Source: Piezodorus guildinii (lineage: Eukaryota; Arthropoda; Insecta; Hemiptera; Pentatomidae). Taken from it: a stretch of 64,000 nt of DNA. Below the pieces are notes generated by a model. It was given only the letters and a program-made list of their open reading frames with translations. It made no database searches and was not told the origin of the DNA. Positions 10,775-21,235 of this stretch are shown piece after piece. Both the position numbers and the translations under genes were made by a program. The stretch spans positions 29,089,454 to 29,153,453 of the forward strand of contig CM041292.1 of assembly GCA_023052935.1 (NCBI GenBank), in the 5' to 3' direction. Each line of letters starts with the position of its first letter. Position 1 is the first letter of the stretch.

Positions 10775-11605
10775 TGAATATTGTAAAGTGTTAATGGAGG
10801 GCAATCAAATATTCTAAGAGTGAAAGAAACATGAGTTATTTTATATGTATATTTTAATACACCATTCACATTATTTTTAAATATATTAAAATTTTCCAAC
10901 CGATTTTTTAGTTTTTGATATTGTATTTTAATATTTGACTTGTAAACTTAGGATAGTCTAATCTCTAGCTATTAATGCACCAACAACCTTATTCGACATC
11001 CTTCCTTTTGCTAATTCACCTTTGGCCTTATCGAAACGTCTGAAAGCTTTCAAATCGTTTGGAAAGGTTCTCTCCACTTTGGATGATGATCCATTTGGGT
11101 AATGATGGGGCTACGTAACACTATACTAAGGAGCTTTTTATCTCTTGTACCTTATTTTCTTCGAATCCTATCTCTCAGAATACATATTTCTCTATTATAC
11201 GATTCTGAAATACCAAGTTTTTCAGACGTTTTATTTATATCAACCTTTTAAACTAATCTTTCATCATCCATAATCCGACTTCGAATTTCGTGTACGCTGA
11301 ATGTAATGTATATTAAAATGCAGAAAATTAAGTTGTTACAGTTTGTATCCTTCTTAGCAAACTCCAAAATCTTCTAGTATCCAACCGTGCTTTGCACTGG
11401 TTTCAATCCTTTCTCTCCGATCGTTTTTTTTCTCGCCTAAATAGAAAAGAATCAAGGATTTACCGAAGAACGAGTAAAACAAGGCGATTCCCTATATCTC
11501 AAAAGACATCATGACATTATATTAAAAAAGGCGGAAAATGTCATTTAGACATCTATGTCAGTTAGGAAGAAAATAAATAGGTGCAGATGATAGGATTTAT
11601 ACATG
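10775..11605. other. AT-rich sequence; one hairpin motif
   Basis: No gene recognised. At 11383-11402 an aaccgtgctttgcactggtt hairpin repeats the motif of 2013-2031. Confidence 0.4.
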
Positions 11606-12680
11606 CATGAAAATAAAATCTGGGCAACACACGACTTTCATTTACCTCCGTTTTTAAAATCGATTAAAGAATTTCTAAACACAGTTAGATATAAAAACGA
11701 GTGAAACTATTAAAGAATTAATTAAATTGGATTAATATAGAAACATGTGTTTTATTAAAACTTTATTATATAACATAATCAGTTAGTTTTATCGGATTTT
11801 TATCACTCTTTATTCAATTATACAAGCTTTTGTGCTTGTACAAGATAATATATTTTCTATAGTCATTCTAATTCAAACGGTATATTATATGTCTATATTA
11901 CTGTTCTTATGTTCAAAAACAAAATTGGCGCTTTGTGCTTCATCGACAAGCCGCCAGGTTGCAACAGTTAGTTTTATCGGCTTTTCATCACTCTGTATTA
12001 CCCTTTACGATTCCGTGTATCAGATAATATTTTTTCTAAAATATTTAGCTATCTAAGGGTATATTATACATCTATATTACTAATGTTGTGTTAAAAAACA
12101 CGAAAAATGTATACAAAAATATTTGTTCAGTTTTCTCCTTTAGTTGTTAGTCAAATTCGCTCAACGGGCATATTTAGCTGTTATTTATCAATGGTGACAA
12201 GATATTACAGTTATTTTTATAGAATCTATAGAAGTAAAGGTACTTTAAATGAAGAAATTTAAAAATATCGGCATTTAAGACCAGCCATACTATTTCAATC
12301 AGAATGAAACCTACATCATATTAAAGCCCATTTAATTTTACATCCATACAGCAAGTTTAATCAAAATCGTTTGAGCTGTTTTTGCGAAAATTATAAAAAG
12401 GTGCAAAATGCATGGTTTAAAGTAGCACTTCCGGTCAGCCGAATTTATTAAAAACGTTGCTGTAACATCTGAGGTGTATATTAGTCTTAAATATAAAATT
12501 TCAGTTCCGTACGACATTTCGTTTTTGCTCCAGAGTTACCACACATAGACCTTTTTGCAGGACTTGGTTATTTGGACTCAGGGGGTCCTAAAACGTGTAT
12601 TTCCGTTGAAAACTTGAATTAGAATATTTTTAAGACCGCAATACTGCCCCTTCCTATATATTTCATATATAGGTAAATTA
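11606..12680 (+). mobile_element. family A copy with internal duplication
   Basis: Starts aaatctgggcaacacacgac, runs through all A blocks to the end block gaccgcaatactgccccttc followed by the terminal palindrome around tatatttcatatata. The block with gttttatcgg / atcactct / gataata is present twice (about 11780-11915 and 11970-12090), making this copy longer than the usual 0.9 kb. Noncoding. Confidence 0.75.
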
Positions 12681-13111
12681 AAGTAAAAATTGTTTTTAAA
12701 AATTTTTTTATCACTAAAGATGATGGTTTCCTTCTAAAAATGATATTCGCATAATCAAATAAAGCGGGATATCTATGGAACATTTGTATTAAATACATTA
12801 GTTCCAAACAAAGCACGGAATGTACAGCAACATCCCGGTAAAAAGTGAATTTTTTTTTTATTTTCTTCGCTTTTAGACCTTTGACTGCTTTAAATAAACT
12901 CACTTAATTAAAGTTAGTACCCTGAGTGCAATACTGTAGTTCCGGCTACTGCAAATTTCCTTTTCAATAATTTCCCAGAAATATTTTAATTTCATGCTCC
13001 AATGTGGTTTTAATTCAAGTAATGAGAACTGAGTGAAGCTTAGCTTGTAAATCATAGATTCTTTTTGTAGCCAAGCCTTACAATTCAAAATATTTCTAAA
13101 TGTGTCAGTAT
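12681..13111. other. sequence without recognised features
   Basis: Two minus-strand frames (12619-12903, 12900-13088) overlap the end of the A copy and AT-rich DNA, and carry no recognisable domain. Confidence 0.4.
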
Positions 13112-13235
13112 TTCTAATCCTTGCTTCTTCTACGATTCCTGATATTCCGCTGAGTTGTTTAAAAAGAAGATGGCCTCGGGACTTTCTGGCTTAGTACACT
13201 TTTTGGAGAACTGCGGTTAGATATTTTGCTAACAT
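13112..13235 (+). mobile_element. J2 3' end fragment
   Basis: Contains aaaaagaagatggcctcggg and the adjacent ...actgcggttagat block, matching the J2 ORF2 end (KRRWPRDL) and start of the 3' UTR at 63040-63110. Very short and diverged. Confidence 0.5.
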
Positions 13236-14184
13236 GTATATCATGATTTAATTTAATCTTGTCTCACGTTTACTAGATAAATTCCTTTATAAAGTAATAA
13301 ATCTCAATAAAAAAATTGATGCCAAAAAATAATTTCTCTTAAACAATGAAAGATTCTATACAAAGATTTTTGCATTAAAAAATAACTAATGAAAACGTCA
13401 TGTGAATTAAAAGAAAGAGAAATAACTATCAGTAAAAAGTAACCGTTTTATTTTCTTTCTTTTTTCCACTTTCGCTAATGTATTCAATGCTACGTCCGAC
13501 CTTTTTTTTATTTCTATCAAGAAGTTTTTATGACTACAAACATATAGTAAAGTTGGAAGAAGTAAATGGTATGAAAAAGTAAGATAAAAATTATCTATGA
13601 AAAAATAGCGGTATCGTACCGAGACAATCCTCAAATGACTTTGAACTGTTGCTTAGTTAATTGGGAAGGTTAAGACCAATCTTGCCTTAAGCACCACAAG
13701 TGGTTGAGCTAAATTCTTCCTGAATCCAGTGCCCTTGAATTTGATCCTGACTGGATGGCGTTTTCCTTAAGGAATTACATTCAGCCCTAGGGAACTAGGT
13801 CATGGCGTATTCCCTTTAAGAAGTAATCTTGGAAAACGGCTCTCTGAAAACTTTTCTTACCCTTAATTTTCCCTTTTGATTGTTTACAGTCTAATAAATT
13901 TATAAAGCGGGGTAGTATATTATTTTCACTTTTTTTACATCTCTTGTATTTTAGAGAGATTTGAAACAAGGATCATATCTGTCTTAAATATTATGCGAAT
14001 ATTTTTGTATAATCTGCTAATTTTTTATAGTATTCGAGTAAATTCTTACATAAAGTATTATGATAAAATATATTAAATTCTGCACATATTTAAAATATTA
14101 ATTTACTAAGGTTACAAAAATCCTAGACATATAACGTTAGTAATTTCATATAATATTTCTTTTAGTTTGCTTTCCAAATATTAG
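13236..14184. other. sequence without recognised features
   Basis: The segment 13640-13800 is less AT-rich but matches no family seen here. Short minus-strand frames lack motifs. Confidence 0.4.
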
Positions 14185-14400
14185 AAAAAAAATATGCAAG
14201 ACCTCGAACATGGGGGAGAGAATAATTTTGTTTTTTCTATGTTGGAAGAGCGAATTCTGAAAAAGTTAGTGTGCGCAGAAGTAGACCGAGACATCGATGG
14301 AAGGACTGTATTAAGTCCGATTTCTTGGACAGTGATCATCGGACGAATCTTTGTAGGCAACATTTAGTGGTGTCAGTATTGAACCTTCGGATTCGCTAAA
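14185..14400 (+). mobile_element. RTE-like 3' end fragment
   Basis: Encodes in pieces RRRSRPRHRWKDCIKSDFLD, the arginine-rich C-terminal tail typical of RTE-type reverse transcriptases, followed by the same caacatttagtggtgtcagt / ttgaacctt end block seen at 1940-1975. 5'-truncated and without its upstream RT domain. Confidence 0.6.
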
Positions 14401-14489
14401 CCTATTGTTATTATAAAACATAAAGCTCTAAAAATATTTCAGTTTGATTATGAAACTATCTACGACTTATTATACCAATTGGTACAAAT

Positions 14490-14497
14490 AGTGTATA

Positions 14498-14542
<45 letters not shown>
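14490..14542. repeat. (AT)n microsatellite
   Basis: Alternating TA with one break near 14505. Confidence 0.9.
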
Positions 14543-14545
<3 letters not shown>

Positions 14546-14572
14546 AAATGAATAATTCGGATAGAACACACT

Positions 14573-14845
14573 GGAGAGCGGCGTGGTCTAGTGGATAGAT
14601 TACTAGTCTACTGTTCTCCAGGTTCTGGGTTCATAACCCAGCTGTGGTAGAATAATATTTATTCTGCTAATTCAGTCGGGGGGCAATCCTAGGGTATGGA
14701 GACTCACCTGGGGCAGACCCATCCTCTATAAAGTGTTTAACCAAAAAATTGGGGGAAAACCTGGCGGGTGAGCGTGATCATGAATCTTTTTATGTACTCA
14801 GCCCAAGACTCTTCATTGGTTGTAGTGGTCCAGTGTTTTTTATTC
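14573..14845 (+). mobile_element. S3 tRNA-derived SINE
   Basis: Plus-strand S3. The head gcgtggtctagtggatag contains the A box TGGTCTAGTGG and a B box-like ggttctgggttcataaccc follows at about 14624. The body and the end tgagcgtgatc / cagcccaagactcttcattg match the other S3 copies. The region after the tRNA-like head does not fold back to close an acceptor stem. Confidence 0.75.
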
Positions 14846-14859
14846 ATTTTTTTATTTTT

Positions 14860-15215
14860 GTCCTCAACACACATTGATAATAAATAAATATATGGTTCCT
14901 ATATCTTACATTAAAAGTTTATTATACATAAACAACTTTGACGAGCCAACGTTTCGGGGGCCCTCTCCATCTTCAGGACTCATTATGCCCTCTATTACAT
15001 TATATTTTAATATTTTTGATAATTTGTAAATAAAAATTCTTCTATTATTCTTCATATGGTTGCAACCATCCTCCAAACATAAATTCATAAAAAAATAATT
15101 AATCGGAAGAACACACATTGATAATAAATAAATAGATGGTTTCTATATCTTCCATTAAAAGTTTATTATACATAAAAACAATCATGATTCAACGTTTCAG
15201 AGGTTCTATTCAGTA
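14860..15215 (-). mobile_element. P5: direct repeats carrying a hammerhead-like motif
   Basis: A segment of about 90-95 bp starting acacacattgataataaata at 14867 is repeated in direct orientation at 15111 (244 bp offset), with gttattatacataa blocks and ending in caacgtttc. On the minus strand each ends with CTGAAGATG...GAAACGTTGG or a decayed form (14945-14977; 15190-15213). Direct terminal-type repeats around a short interior are what partial tandem Penelope-like insertions look like. No protein is encoded between them. Confidence 0.5.
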
Positions 15216-15299
15216 GACCAGTGCCACTCCGCGTTGCAATTTAGTCTCTGTTAAAATTAGCAGTCGTTAAAGAAACCATAAACAGAAAAAAGGGGCCCC

Positions 15300-15665
15300 G
15301 AGGTACACCTCTGTCTCCGAATTTTATAGCGAGTTAAAGTGGCTTTATCCTTACAAATCGTCGCAAGTATTTCCTTTCATCACTCCTGTAACAAGTTATC
15401 CAATCCCGCCTTTTTATAATTCAAACCCTCTGACCATTCTCAATGTACAGGCTCTAGACCTTCAGATTTATACACAACGGCCCACCAATCTGCACATTTT
15501 GACAGATAGTTCCTTATCCGATCCTCAATTCTATGAAATTCTATTCCTCTTTCTATCCGCCACTCTAACTCTCTTCCTACATTCAAATCCCGCTTATTCA
15601 TTCATCTCATGACGATCCAGTCAGAACAAAATTGTAAATAAGTTATTTCATTTTATTTTCTACAT
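15300..15665 (+). pseudogene. CR1/L2-like reverse transcriptase C-terminal fragment
   Basis: At about 15527-15620 one frame reads NSIPLSIRHSNSLPTFKSRL and continues FIHLM. This is the 'WN-S-L-P ... S-L-x-x-F-K-x-x-L' ending common to CR1/L2-type non-LTR reverse transcriptases. The segment at 49560-49700 has the equivalent block. The upstream part is too decayed to follow, and no catalytic motif remains. Confidence 0.5.
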
Positions 15666-15769
15666 ATTTGCGTATTTCTGTTTCCGATCAGTTTTAGTTC
15701 ACTAGTTTATAAATAATTAATTACTCTAAGACTCTGAAGCCCAATTCATATATAATGTCAATGTTATTC

Positions 15770-17110
15770 TAAAGGCCTCGCGCGGGTCTCATTACCGCGT
15801 ATAGAGAGCGTCCCACGGGTGGCGGATGTGGGGAAGGTCGGTGGAATTTTCTCGGAAGATTCCTCCCGGCTAAGTCCGATTGACCCGCTAACCAACAATG
15901 ATAGCTGCCCTCCAGGTTTGCTGGAAGGTGTGACGTAGGTTCGAACGCCCTACTCACATATTTTAGTTCATATAATACCACAGTCATGGATTCCGCTGAG
16001 GTAAAACACTCATTATCCGGAGGTAAACTAGTTCTTCGTTCGGGACTCCGGGTGGGGACTGCATAAGGGGAATCATGGCGCAAGATAAAATCCAAAGACC
16101 GTGAGAAGCTATATAACATCATGATTGAACAGGTAGTTACTAAAAAGTTAGTAAATCGAGTAAAGATGTGTTTGTCGGAAACATACCATAAAGTTAGAAT
16201 CGGTCATAACTACGCCGAGAGATTTGAGGTGCGATCGGGCTTAAAACAGGGCGACTCCCTTTCACCTGTTTTATTTAATATAGCTTTAGAAAATGTCATA
16301 GAAAAGGTGACGCGCACCGAGAAAGGTTTAAATCTGAGTGTTAAAAGGACACGCCGATGATTTGGTGAAGACACGGAAACTATACGACTCGATAGGTCTG
16401 AAAATCAATAGGTCAGTAGGTCTCGAAATCAATAACGGTAAGACTAAATACATGATTAGTAGCAGAAACGTTGGCGATCTTGTTGATATTTATATATCAG
16501 GGCATACTTTTGAACAAGTAGAGAAATTTAAGTATTTAGGTTCAATGATAACGAGAAAAAATGAAATCTAGGTGAATATAAAGTCTCGGTTAAAGGCGGG
16601 AAATGCGTGTTATTATTAAGTTGCTAAATTACTTAGCTCGCGGCTTCTGTCCAAAAAGTTAAAGGTTAGAATTTATAAAACTATTATTCTTCCGACAGTC
16701 CTTTAAGGATGTGAAACGTAGCCGCTTACTTTCAAGGATGAACAACGGCTTAAGGTTTTCGAAAATAAGGTTCTGCGTAAAATATTCGGTCCGAAGAGAG
16801 ATGAGACCAGTGGGGAGTTTAGAAGGTTGCACAACGCGGAATTGCGGAGCTTGTAACCTGTGAATATAATTCACTTGATAGCATCGCGGTGGCTCAAATG
16901 CGAGTAAAGATGTTGGGCTCGGTGAGGGACGACTTCCGAGAAAGTTGGTACTCGCTGAACCGACTGGTAGGCGTCCGAAAGGTAGACCGAAGCGTTGATA
17001 GGAGGATCGCGTTAAGGCTGATCTCGCGAGCTTGGGCTTGAACGGTAATCATTGGACGAGTCTGTGTTCGGGTTCGTTAGACGTGTTATTATTATTATTC
17101 GAAAGGGGCT
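15770..17110 (+). pseudogene. RTE-like retrotransposon, internally deleted
   Basis: From about 16090 the frame reads DREKLYNIMIEQVVTKKLVN, then KMCLSETYHKVRIG and SGLKQGDSLSPVLFNIALE (RT motif B region). The motif C block survives as HADDL at about 16350, but the sequence jumps at once to KTRKLYDSIGLKIN and NNGKTKYMISSR, so part of the palm is deleted. The FKYLGSMIT block ends at a stop (16571). The thumb continues with several stops to LRKIFGPKRDETSGEF and a G-R-P-K-G-R-like tail, then a (ATT)n-rich end near 17085. The GC-rich 15775-16085 segment just upstream may be the 5' UTR joined by internal deletion; that is inference. Confidence 0.75.
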
Positions 17111-17583
17111 TGCCCCAAAATAATAAAGTGTTTATTTAAAAAAAAAATAATATCATAAAATATATATATATTTCATCATCAGTTTGAGGGAATATGGGTG
17201 TAAATATAAAAAGATTATAAGATAGAGAAAGAGGATGATACCGACGACCGCAAGATTTTCTTATATAAAACTTAAGTGCTTTTGTTTTTATTTGCGAGAA
17301 GATTTATAAAGATTGTGTTTACGTGCCCGTGGCCAGTATTTTATTTTCTTCTGCCGGCTCCCGCCTGACCTCAACACAGCATTTACCCGCTCATTAAACG
17401 ATAACCATCTTCTAATAAACCACAACTTTACTTGACTTAATGTTATTTTATAACATTAATTAAAAATAATTGGAGGACGTCAGCCTATTTCGTTGTGACT
17501 TGAGGCACTCATAATAATCTTTAAAAAAAAGAATTTTAAATTCTTTTAAAAAATAGATGAATGATGGTTTGTCTATATTTTTA
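17111..17583. other. sequence without recognised features
   Basis: AT-rich DNA; no motif recognised. Confidence 0.4.
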
Positions 17584-17593
17584 AAAGATAAAT

Positions 17594-17854
17594 ACTGGGT
17601 CGCCTGTGGTTCAGTGGCTTGCATAACTGCCTTCTATGCCCGGGTTCAAACCTGGCAGGTTAATGGAAATAAAAAATATTTAGTTGTGCTGTCCTTCAGG
17701 AGCGACGTTAAAAGGTGGTCCCGAGCCTATGCGATATCAGGTACTCGTTAAAGATCCCTGTCCTAATTAAACATGGATAGGGAAAATTTAGGACTCCCAC
17801 TGTAGTATAATCCGATTAGCAACAGATGAAGTGACGTTAATGGAATAAACAACC
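17594..17854 (+). mobile_element. S1 tRNA-derived SINE with perfect TSD
   Basis: The head tgtggttcagtggcttgc (A box at about 17607) and gggttcaaacc (B box, 17642-17652) give a tRNA-like promoter. The body contains aggtggtcccgagcctatgc and the end gaagtgacgttaatggaata. Direct repeats aaagataaat flank it exactly at 17584-17593 and 17855-17864, a 10 bp TSD. Mobilisation would rely on a LINE partner; the (CAAA)/(TAAA)-type tail is short here. Confidence 0.85.
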
Positions 17855-18109
17855 AAAGATAAATTCATAATAAATAATTGATTACCCGTATACTACTAAA
17901 AAGATAGGCACTGTTTTAAACTTTCTGAAGCAAATATTTTTTGTATCCTATAAGATTTTAAATTATTTCAAACGTAGCTAAATGCAGCGGGGTTTAGCTG
18001 TTTTTTAATTCATTATTAAAACGAAACGCTCCAAATAATTATACAGTGGTTTATTATTGCGCAATTATCATATTTTAATGTAACATTTTATCGTATTATT
18101 GTATTTTAT

Positions 18110-18111
18110 TA

Positions 18112-18171
<60 letters not shown>
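18110..18171. repeat. (AT)n microsatellite left of S2
   Basis: About 55 bp of pure alternating AT that abuts the S2 head. Confidence 0.9.
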
Positions 18172-18174
<3 letters not shown>

Positions 18175-18442
18175 GGGAGCCCGTGGCTGAGTGGCTAGCA
18201 CGCTAGTCTCCTATGCTGCAGGTTGCGAGTTCGAATCCCAGTCTTTTTATAAGGATGTAATACAATAGGGATTCACTCACAGCCTCTCCCCGGGTATGTG
18301 AGACCCGTCAGCCAAATGGTGGCCACTCACAAAATTAGGCGTAGGGAGTGATGACCCTGCATTACGAGTTGCATCGTGAAGCGCGAGTGTAATCTCCCAC
18401 GAGGCCCAGCGCCTGCACTGCCCGTCGCGCCACTGAAGAAGA

Positions 18443-18444
<2 letters not shown>
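18172..18444 (+). mobile_element. S2 tRNA-Ser/Leu-like SINE between AT tracts
   Basis: The head gcccgtggctgagtggctag carries the A box TGGCTGAGTGG (18184-18194), and gagttcgaatcc is the B box (about 18227-18238). The body contains agcctctccccgggtatgtg and the end tgcccgtcgcgccactgaag. Homologues: 24073-24328 (+) and 56695-56935 (-). The sequence after the B box does not complete a tRNA acceptor stem. Both sides are (AT)n, consistent with insertion into, or expansion from, an AT target. Confidence 0.8.

Positions 18445-18480
<36 letters not shown>
18445..18480. repeat. (AT)n microsatellite right of S2
   Basis: Alternating AT directly after the S2 end, in phase with the tract on the left. Confidence 0.9.
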
Positions 18481-18483
<3 letters not shown>

Positions 18484-18499
18484 TTTCCAATGTTCTAAG

Positions 18500-18575
18500 G
18501 TTTCAGTCAATAAAAAAAAATTTCATTTATTTCAATGTTTCGAGAATTTATTGTTCTCCTATTCATTCCTTAACA
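18500..18575 (-). mobile_element. P-type motif, degenerate
   Basis: The minus strand reads ...GAACAATAAATTCTCGAAACATTG, the GAAAC half of the P motif with a stem-like GAGAA...TTCTC before it. The upstream CTGATGA half is decayed (GAATGAATAGG). It lies downstream of the minus-strand Penelope relic at 19840-20290 and could be its 3' terminal repeat, separated by the A insertion. Confidence 0.35.
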
Positions 18576-18587
18576 GTATTAAAACAA

Positions 18588-19492
18588 AAAAATCTGGTGC
18601 GGGCAACACACGACTTTCACTTACCTCGATTTTTAAAATCAATGAAAGAATTTTCAAATACAGTTAGAGATAAAAATACGTGAAACTATTAAGGAATTAA
18701 TCAAATTGAATTTATATATAAACATGTGTTTTATTAAAAAATCTATTATATTATTATCTAAAATAATCAGTTAGTTTTATCTTCTTCTCATCACTCTCTA
18801 TTAACTTCTAAAAGCTTGTGTATAAGATGATATTTTTTCTAAAATCTTTAGCTTTCCAACGGTATATCATGCATGTATATTACTGCTCTTATGTTAAAAA
18901 ACGAAAAATTTCATTAAAAATATATTTTTTCTGTTTTCTCCTTTAGTTGGGTATCGAATTTATTCAATTTATAGATTTACCTGTTTTTCATCAGCGCTAA
19001 CAAGATAATCTAGTTATTATTATTGAATCTAAAAAATTAAAGGTACTTTAGAGGAAGAAAATTTAAAATATCGGCATTTAAGCCTTGTCAGACCATTTTT
19101 ATCCAAATAAAAACTACATGATATTAAAGCCCATTTAATTTTACATCGATATAGCGAGTTTAATCAAAATCGTCGGAACCGTTTTTGAGAAAATCGAAAA
19201 AAGGTGCAAAATGCATAGTATAAAGTGCCTCTTCTGGTAAGCTCATTTTGATGAAAAAAGTTTTGTCACGTCTCGGGCGTATAGTTGTCTTAAATGTGAA
19301 ATTTCAGTTTCATAGGACTTACCGTTTCCGCCCGGGAGTTACCACAGACACACACACACACAGACCTTTTTGCGGGACTTGGTTATTTGGACTCAGGGGA
19401 CCCTAAAACGTGTATTTCCGTTGAAAACTGGAATTCGAAAATTTTCACGATCGCAATACTTTCCTTACTATATATAGTAAGTGAAAGTAAAA
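18588..19492 (+). mobile_element. family A, well-preserved reference copy
   Basis: About 905 bp. 5' end tctggtgcgggcaacacacg then actttcacttacct; interior blocks cagttagagataaaaatacg and tcggcatttaagcc; a (CA)n tract near 19346-19362; then gacctttttgcgggacttgg and cctaaaacgtgtatttccg. It ends in cgcaatactttccttactat and a palindrome completing in agtaagtgaaag. The 5' ACTTTCACTTAC and 3' GTAAGTGAAAGT are subterminal inverted repeats. No frame is coding. I cannot assign it to a known superfamily. Confidence 0.75.
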
Positions 19493-19839
19493 ACAGAATA
19501 TTAAAATGTTTATACCATAATGAATACATGTTATTATTAGAGAGACAGAAAAAAATACATTGAACAATGAATAGCCATGCAGTAGTTATATAGATATTTC
19601 AATTAGAATTTACATTATTGACATTATTAGAAATTTGAGATAAAATAGTGTCATACATAAACATATGTGTATACTATAAAGTTTGAATGAACACTGAAGT
19701 ATTGATGTCAAGGAATAGTTCAGGTATGGAGGATTTTCCTTATTTAAGACGTCAGGAGTGCGGGATTTTTTTTTTCTTGTTTTTATTTTATTTTGTATTT
19801 TGTATTATTCAGACTTTTTTTAATACGTGTTAATAAAAT

Positions 19840-20290
19840 TTGAGTGCATTAAGGTTTTAGATATCAGATTTTTCATTTATGGCGCGATTTTTATATGGAA
19901 ATCATTTCTTTAAATTTCGTTTGAAGCTGTTTTTTTTTCATAATGTATAATTTTGGATGAATGAAATTTGAATGTATGTCCTGTTTTTCTGAAATTAGCG
20001 ATGAGGGCAATTTGATCTGGTTTATTGGGGTTTATGTAATTGCAGTGCAGCTATATTTGTGTTGATATTGCACTCTCCTTTTTAAATATTGCTCAGATGT
20101 TTGTCTTCACAAGTAATGTTGTATACTACATTAGATTTAAGGTCTGTTTGGTCATATTCTTTAGTTTTCGTGAATAGTTTTGATAATGTATTTATATTTT
20201 TGAAAGTAATGGCCGAATCACTGTTATTTTTGTTAAAGTTTCGGAATGTATGAGATAGTGCAAAATATTTATGTGAAGTAGCAGAAATTT
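19840..20290 (-). pseudogene. Penelope-like element, GIY-YIG endonuclease relic
   Basis: Minus-strand reading from 20280 gives ALSHTFRNFNKNN, then ITFKNINTLSKLFTKTKEYD and LKSNVVYNITCED (the conserved start of the Penelope C-terminal domain). After a frameshift come QYLKRRVQYQHKY and, after another, ALIANFRKTGHTFKFHSSK-IIHYE and a KEMISI block. This order (SNVVY.I.C, QYLKRR...HK, A-L-x-x...TGH-F-F, E-M-I-I) is the GIY-YIG endonuclease of EN-containing Penelope-like elements. At least two frameshifts and several stops make it dead. The RT domain, expected to the right, is not recognisable. Confidence 0.7.
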
Positions 20291-20299
20291 CGGATTAAG

Positions 20300-21039
20300 A
20301 AGATACCATTCCTTATATAAGAATTTTTATAACGGAATTGAAAATCAATGAAAAATCCATATTTAATCCATGCTTTAATGCATTTATATATTAATTTGAC
20401 CTACATCATTTCACGTTGCAATATACTTTACAGGTTCCAAAATAAACGGAGTAAAGCATTTTTAGTTGTTTGTAAAGCGTATATTTTTTTTTTTTTTTTT
20501 TTTAGTTTCAGGTGTGTCCCACGTCATAGAGCTGTCGAATGTTTGTCAAAGGTAAACGAAAATACTATTTCCGTCTGGGTTATTTGTTTATCTTGAATAA
20601 AAAAATTGTGGTCTAGTTTTTCGCCCGAGTTCGAACTTATGTGTTGCGGTTTTTCTTTACTTAAATCAAATATTTTCAATTTAGAAATCCCAATATTTGT
20701 TTAACTCGTTAGATCAACTATTATCTAATATTTTACAATTGGTATCTCAATGATTTGAATAAATTAAGTAGTATAATATAAAATTTGTGTTATGGAATAA
20801 TTATTCTCAATATATACTTAACCGACGATTTTGTCAGTTATATAAACAACTAAACAGGAAATTTCTAATTTCAATTTCTAGTGAATTTCTGATTAAGAAG
20901 AACCTGTTGAAATCTAACAGAGCCTAAAGGGTTGACCCGTGTAAAATATCTCCTTCTTCTAATATTAAACATAACATATATTTCGTCAAAAAAGAGTCAA
21001 TTTTCCCTACTATGTAATCAACAATAATCTAAAACATGA
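20300..21039. other. AT-rich sequence without recognised features
   Basis: Includes a run of 18 T near 20487. No motif found; the Penelope RT that should lie here is not detectable by eye. Confidence 0.4.
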
Positions 21040-21235
21040 CCTTAATATCCTCTTTGATCTAGATATTATATTAGGTATTCCTTACTTTTCGATGACAAAG
21101 ACGCGATTAAGTGAGAGACGCTGAGATCTTCCGTAATTCTGTCTAGCTCTTCAGCAGTAGTAACCAAAGCTTGGCTCGGGGTTCCCCAAGGTAGTATGTT
21201 TATATTCTGTATTGCATGAATTTGAAGTTAATTTA
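21040..21235 (+). pseudogene. possible non-LTR reverse transcriptase fragment
   Basis: One frame reads SSSAVVTKAWLGVPQGSMFI near 21140-21205, containing the GVPQGS motif of non-LTR RTs. Nothing on either side confirms the frame, so the family is unknown. Confidence 0.35.

Noticed and set aside
14577..14650. A tRNA-Asp/Glu-like gene
   Set aside because: Same reasoning: head of SINE S3, recurring with body and tail; no closed cloverleaf.
15769..16122. 117-codon minus-strand protein
   Set aside because: Antisense shadow of the GC-rich leader and start of the RTE-like element on the plus strand.
18175..18245. A tRNA-Ser/Leu gene (A and B boxes present)
   Set aside because: The acceptor stem does not close and the same sequence with a conserved 170 bp extension recurs at two other sites, so it is the head of SINE S2.
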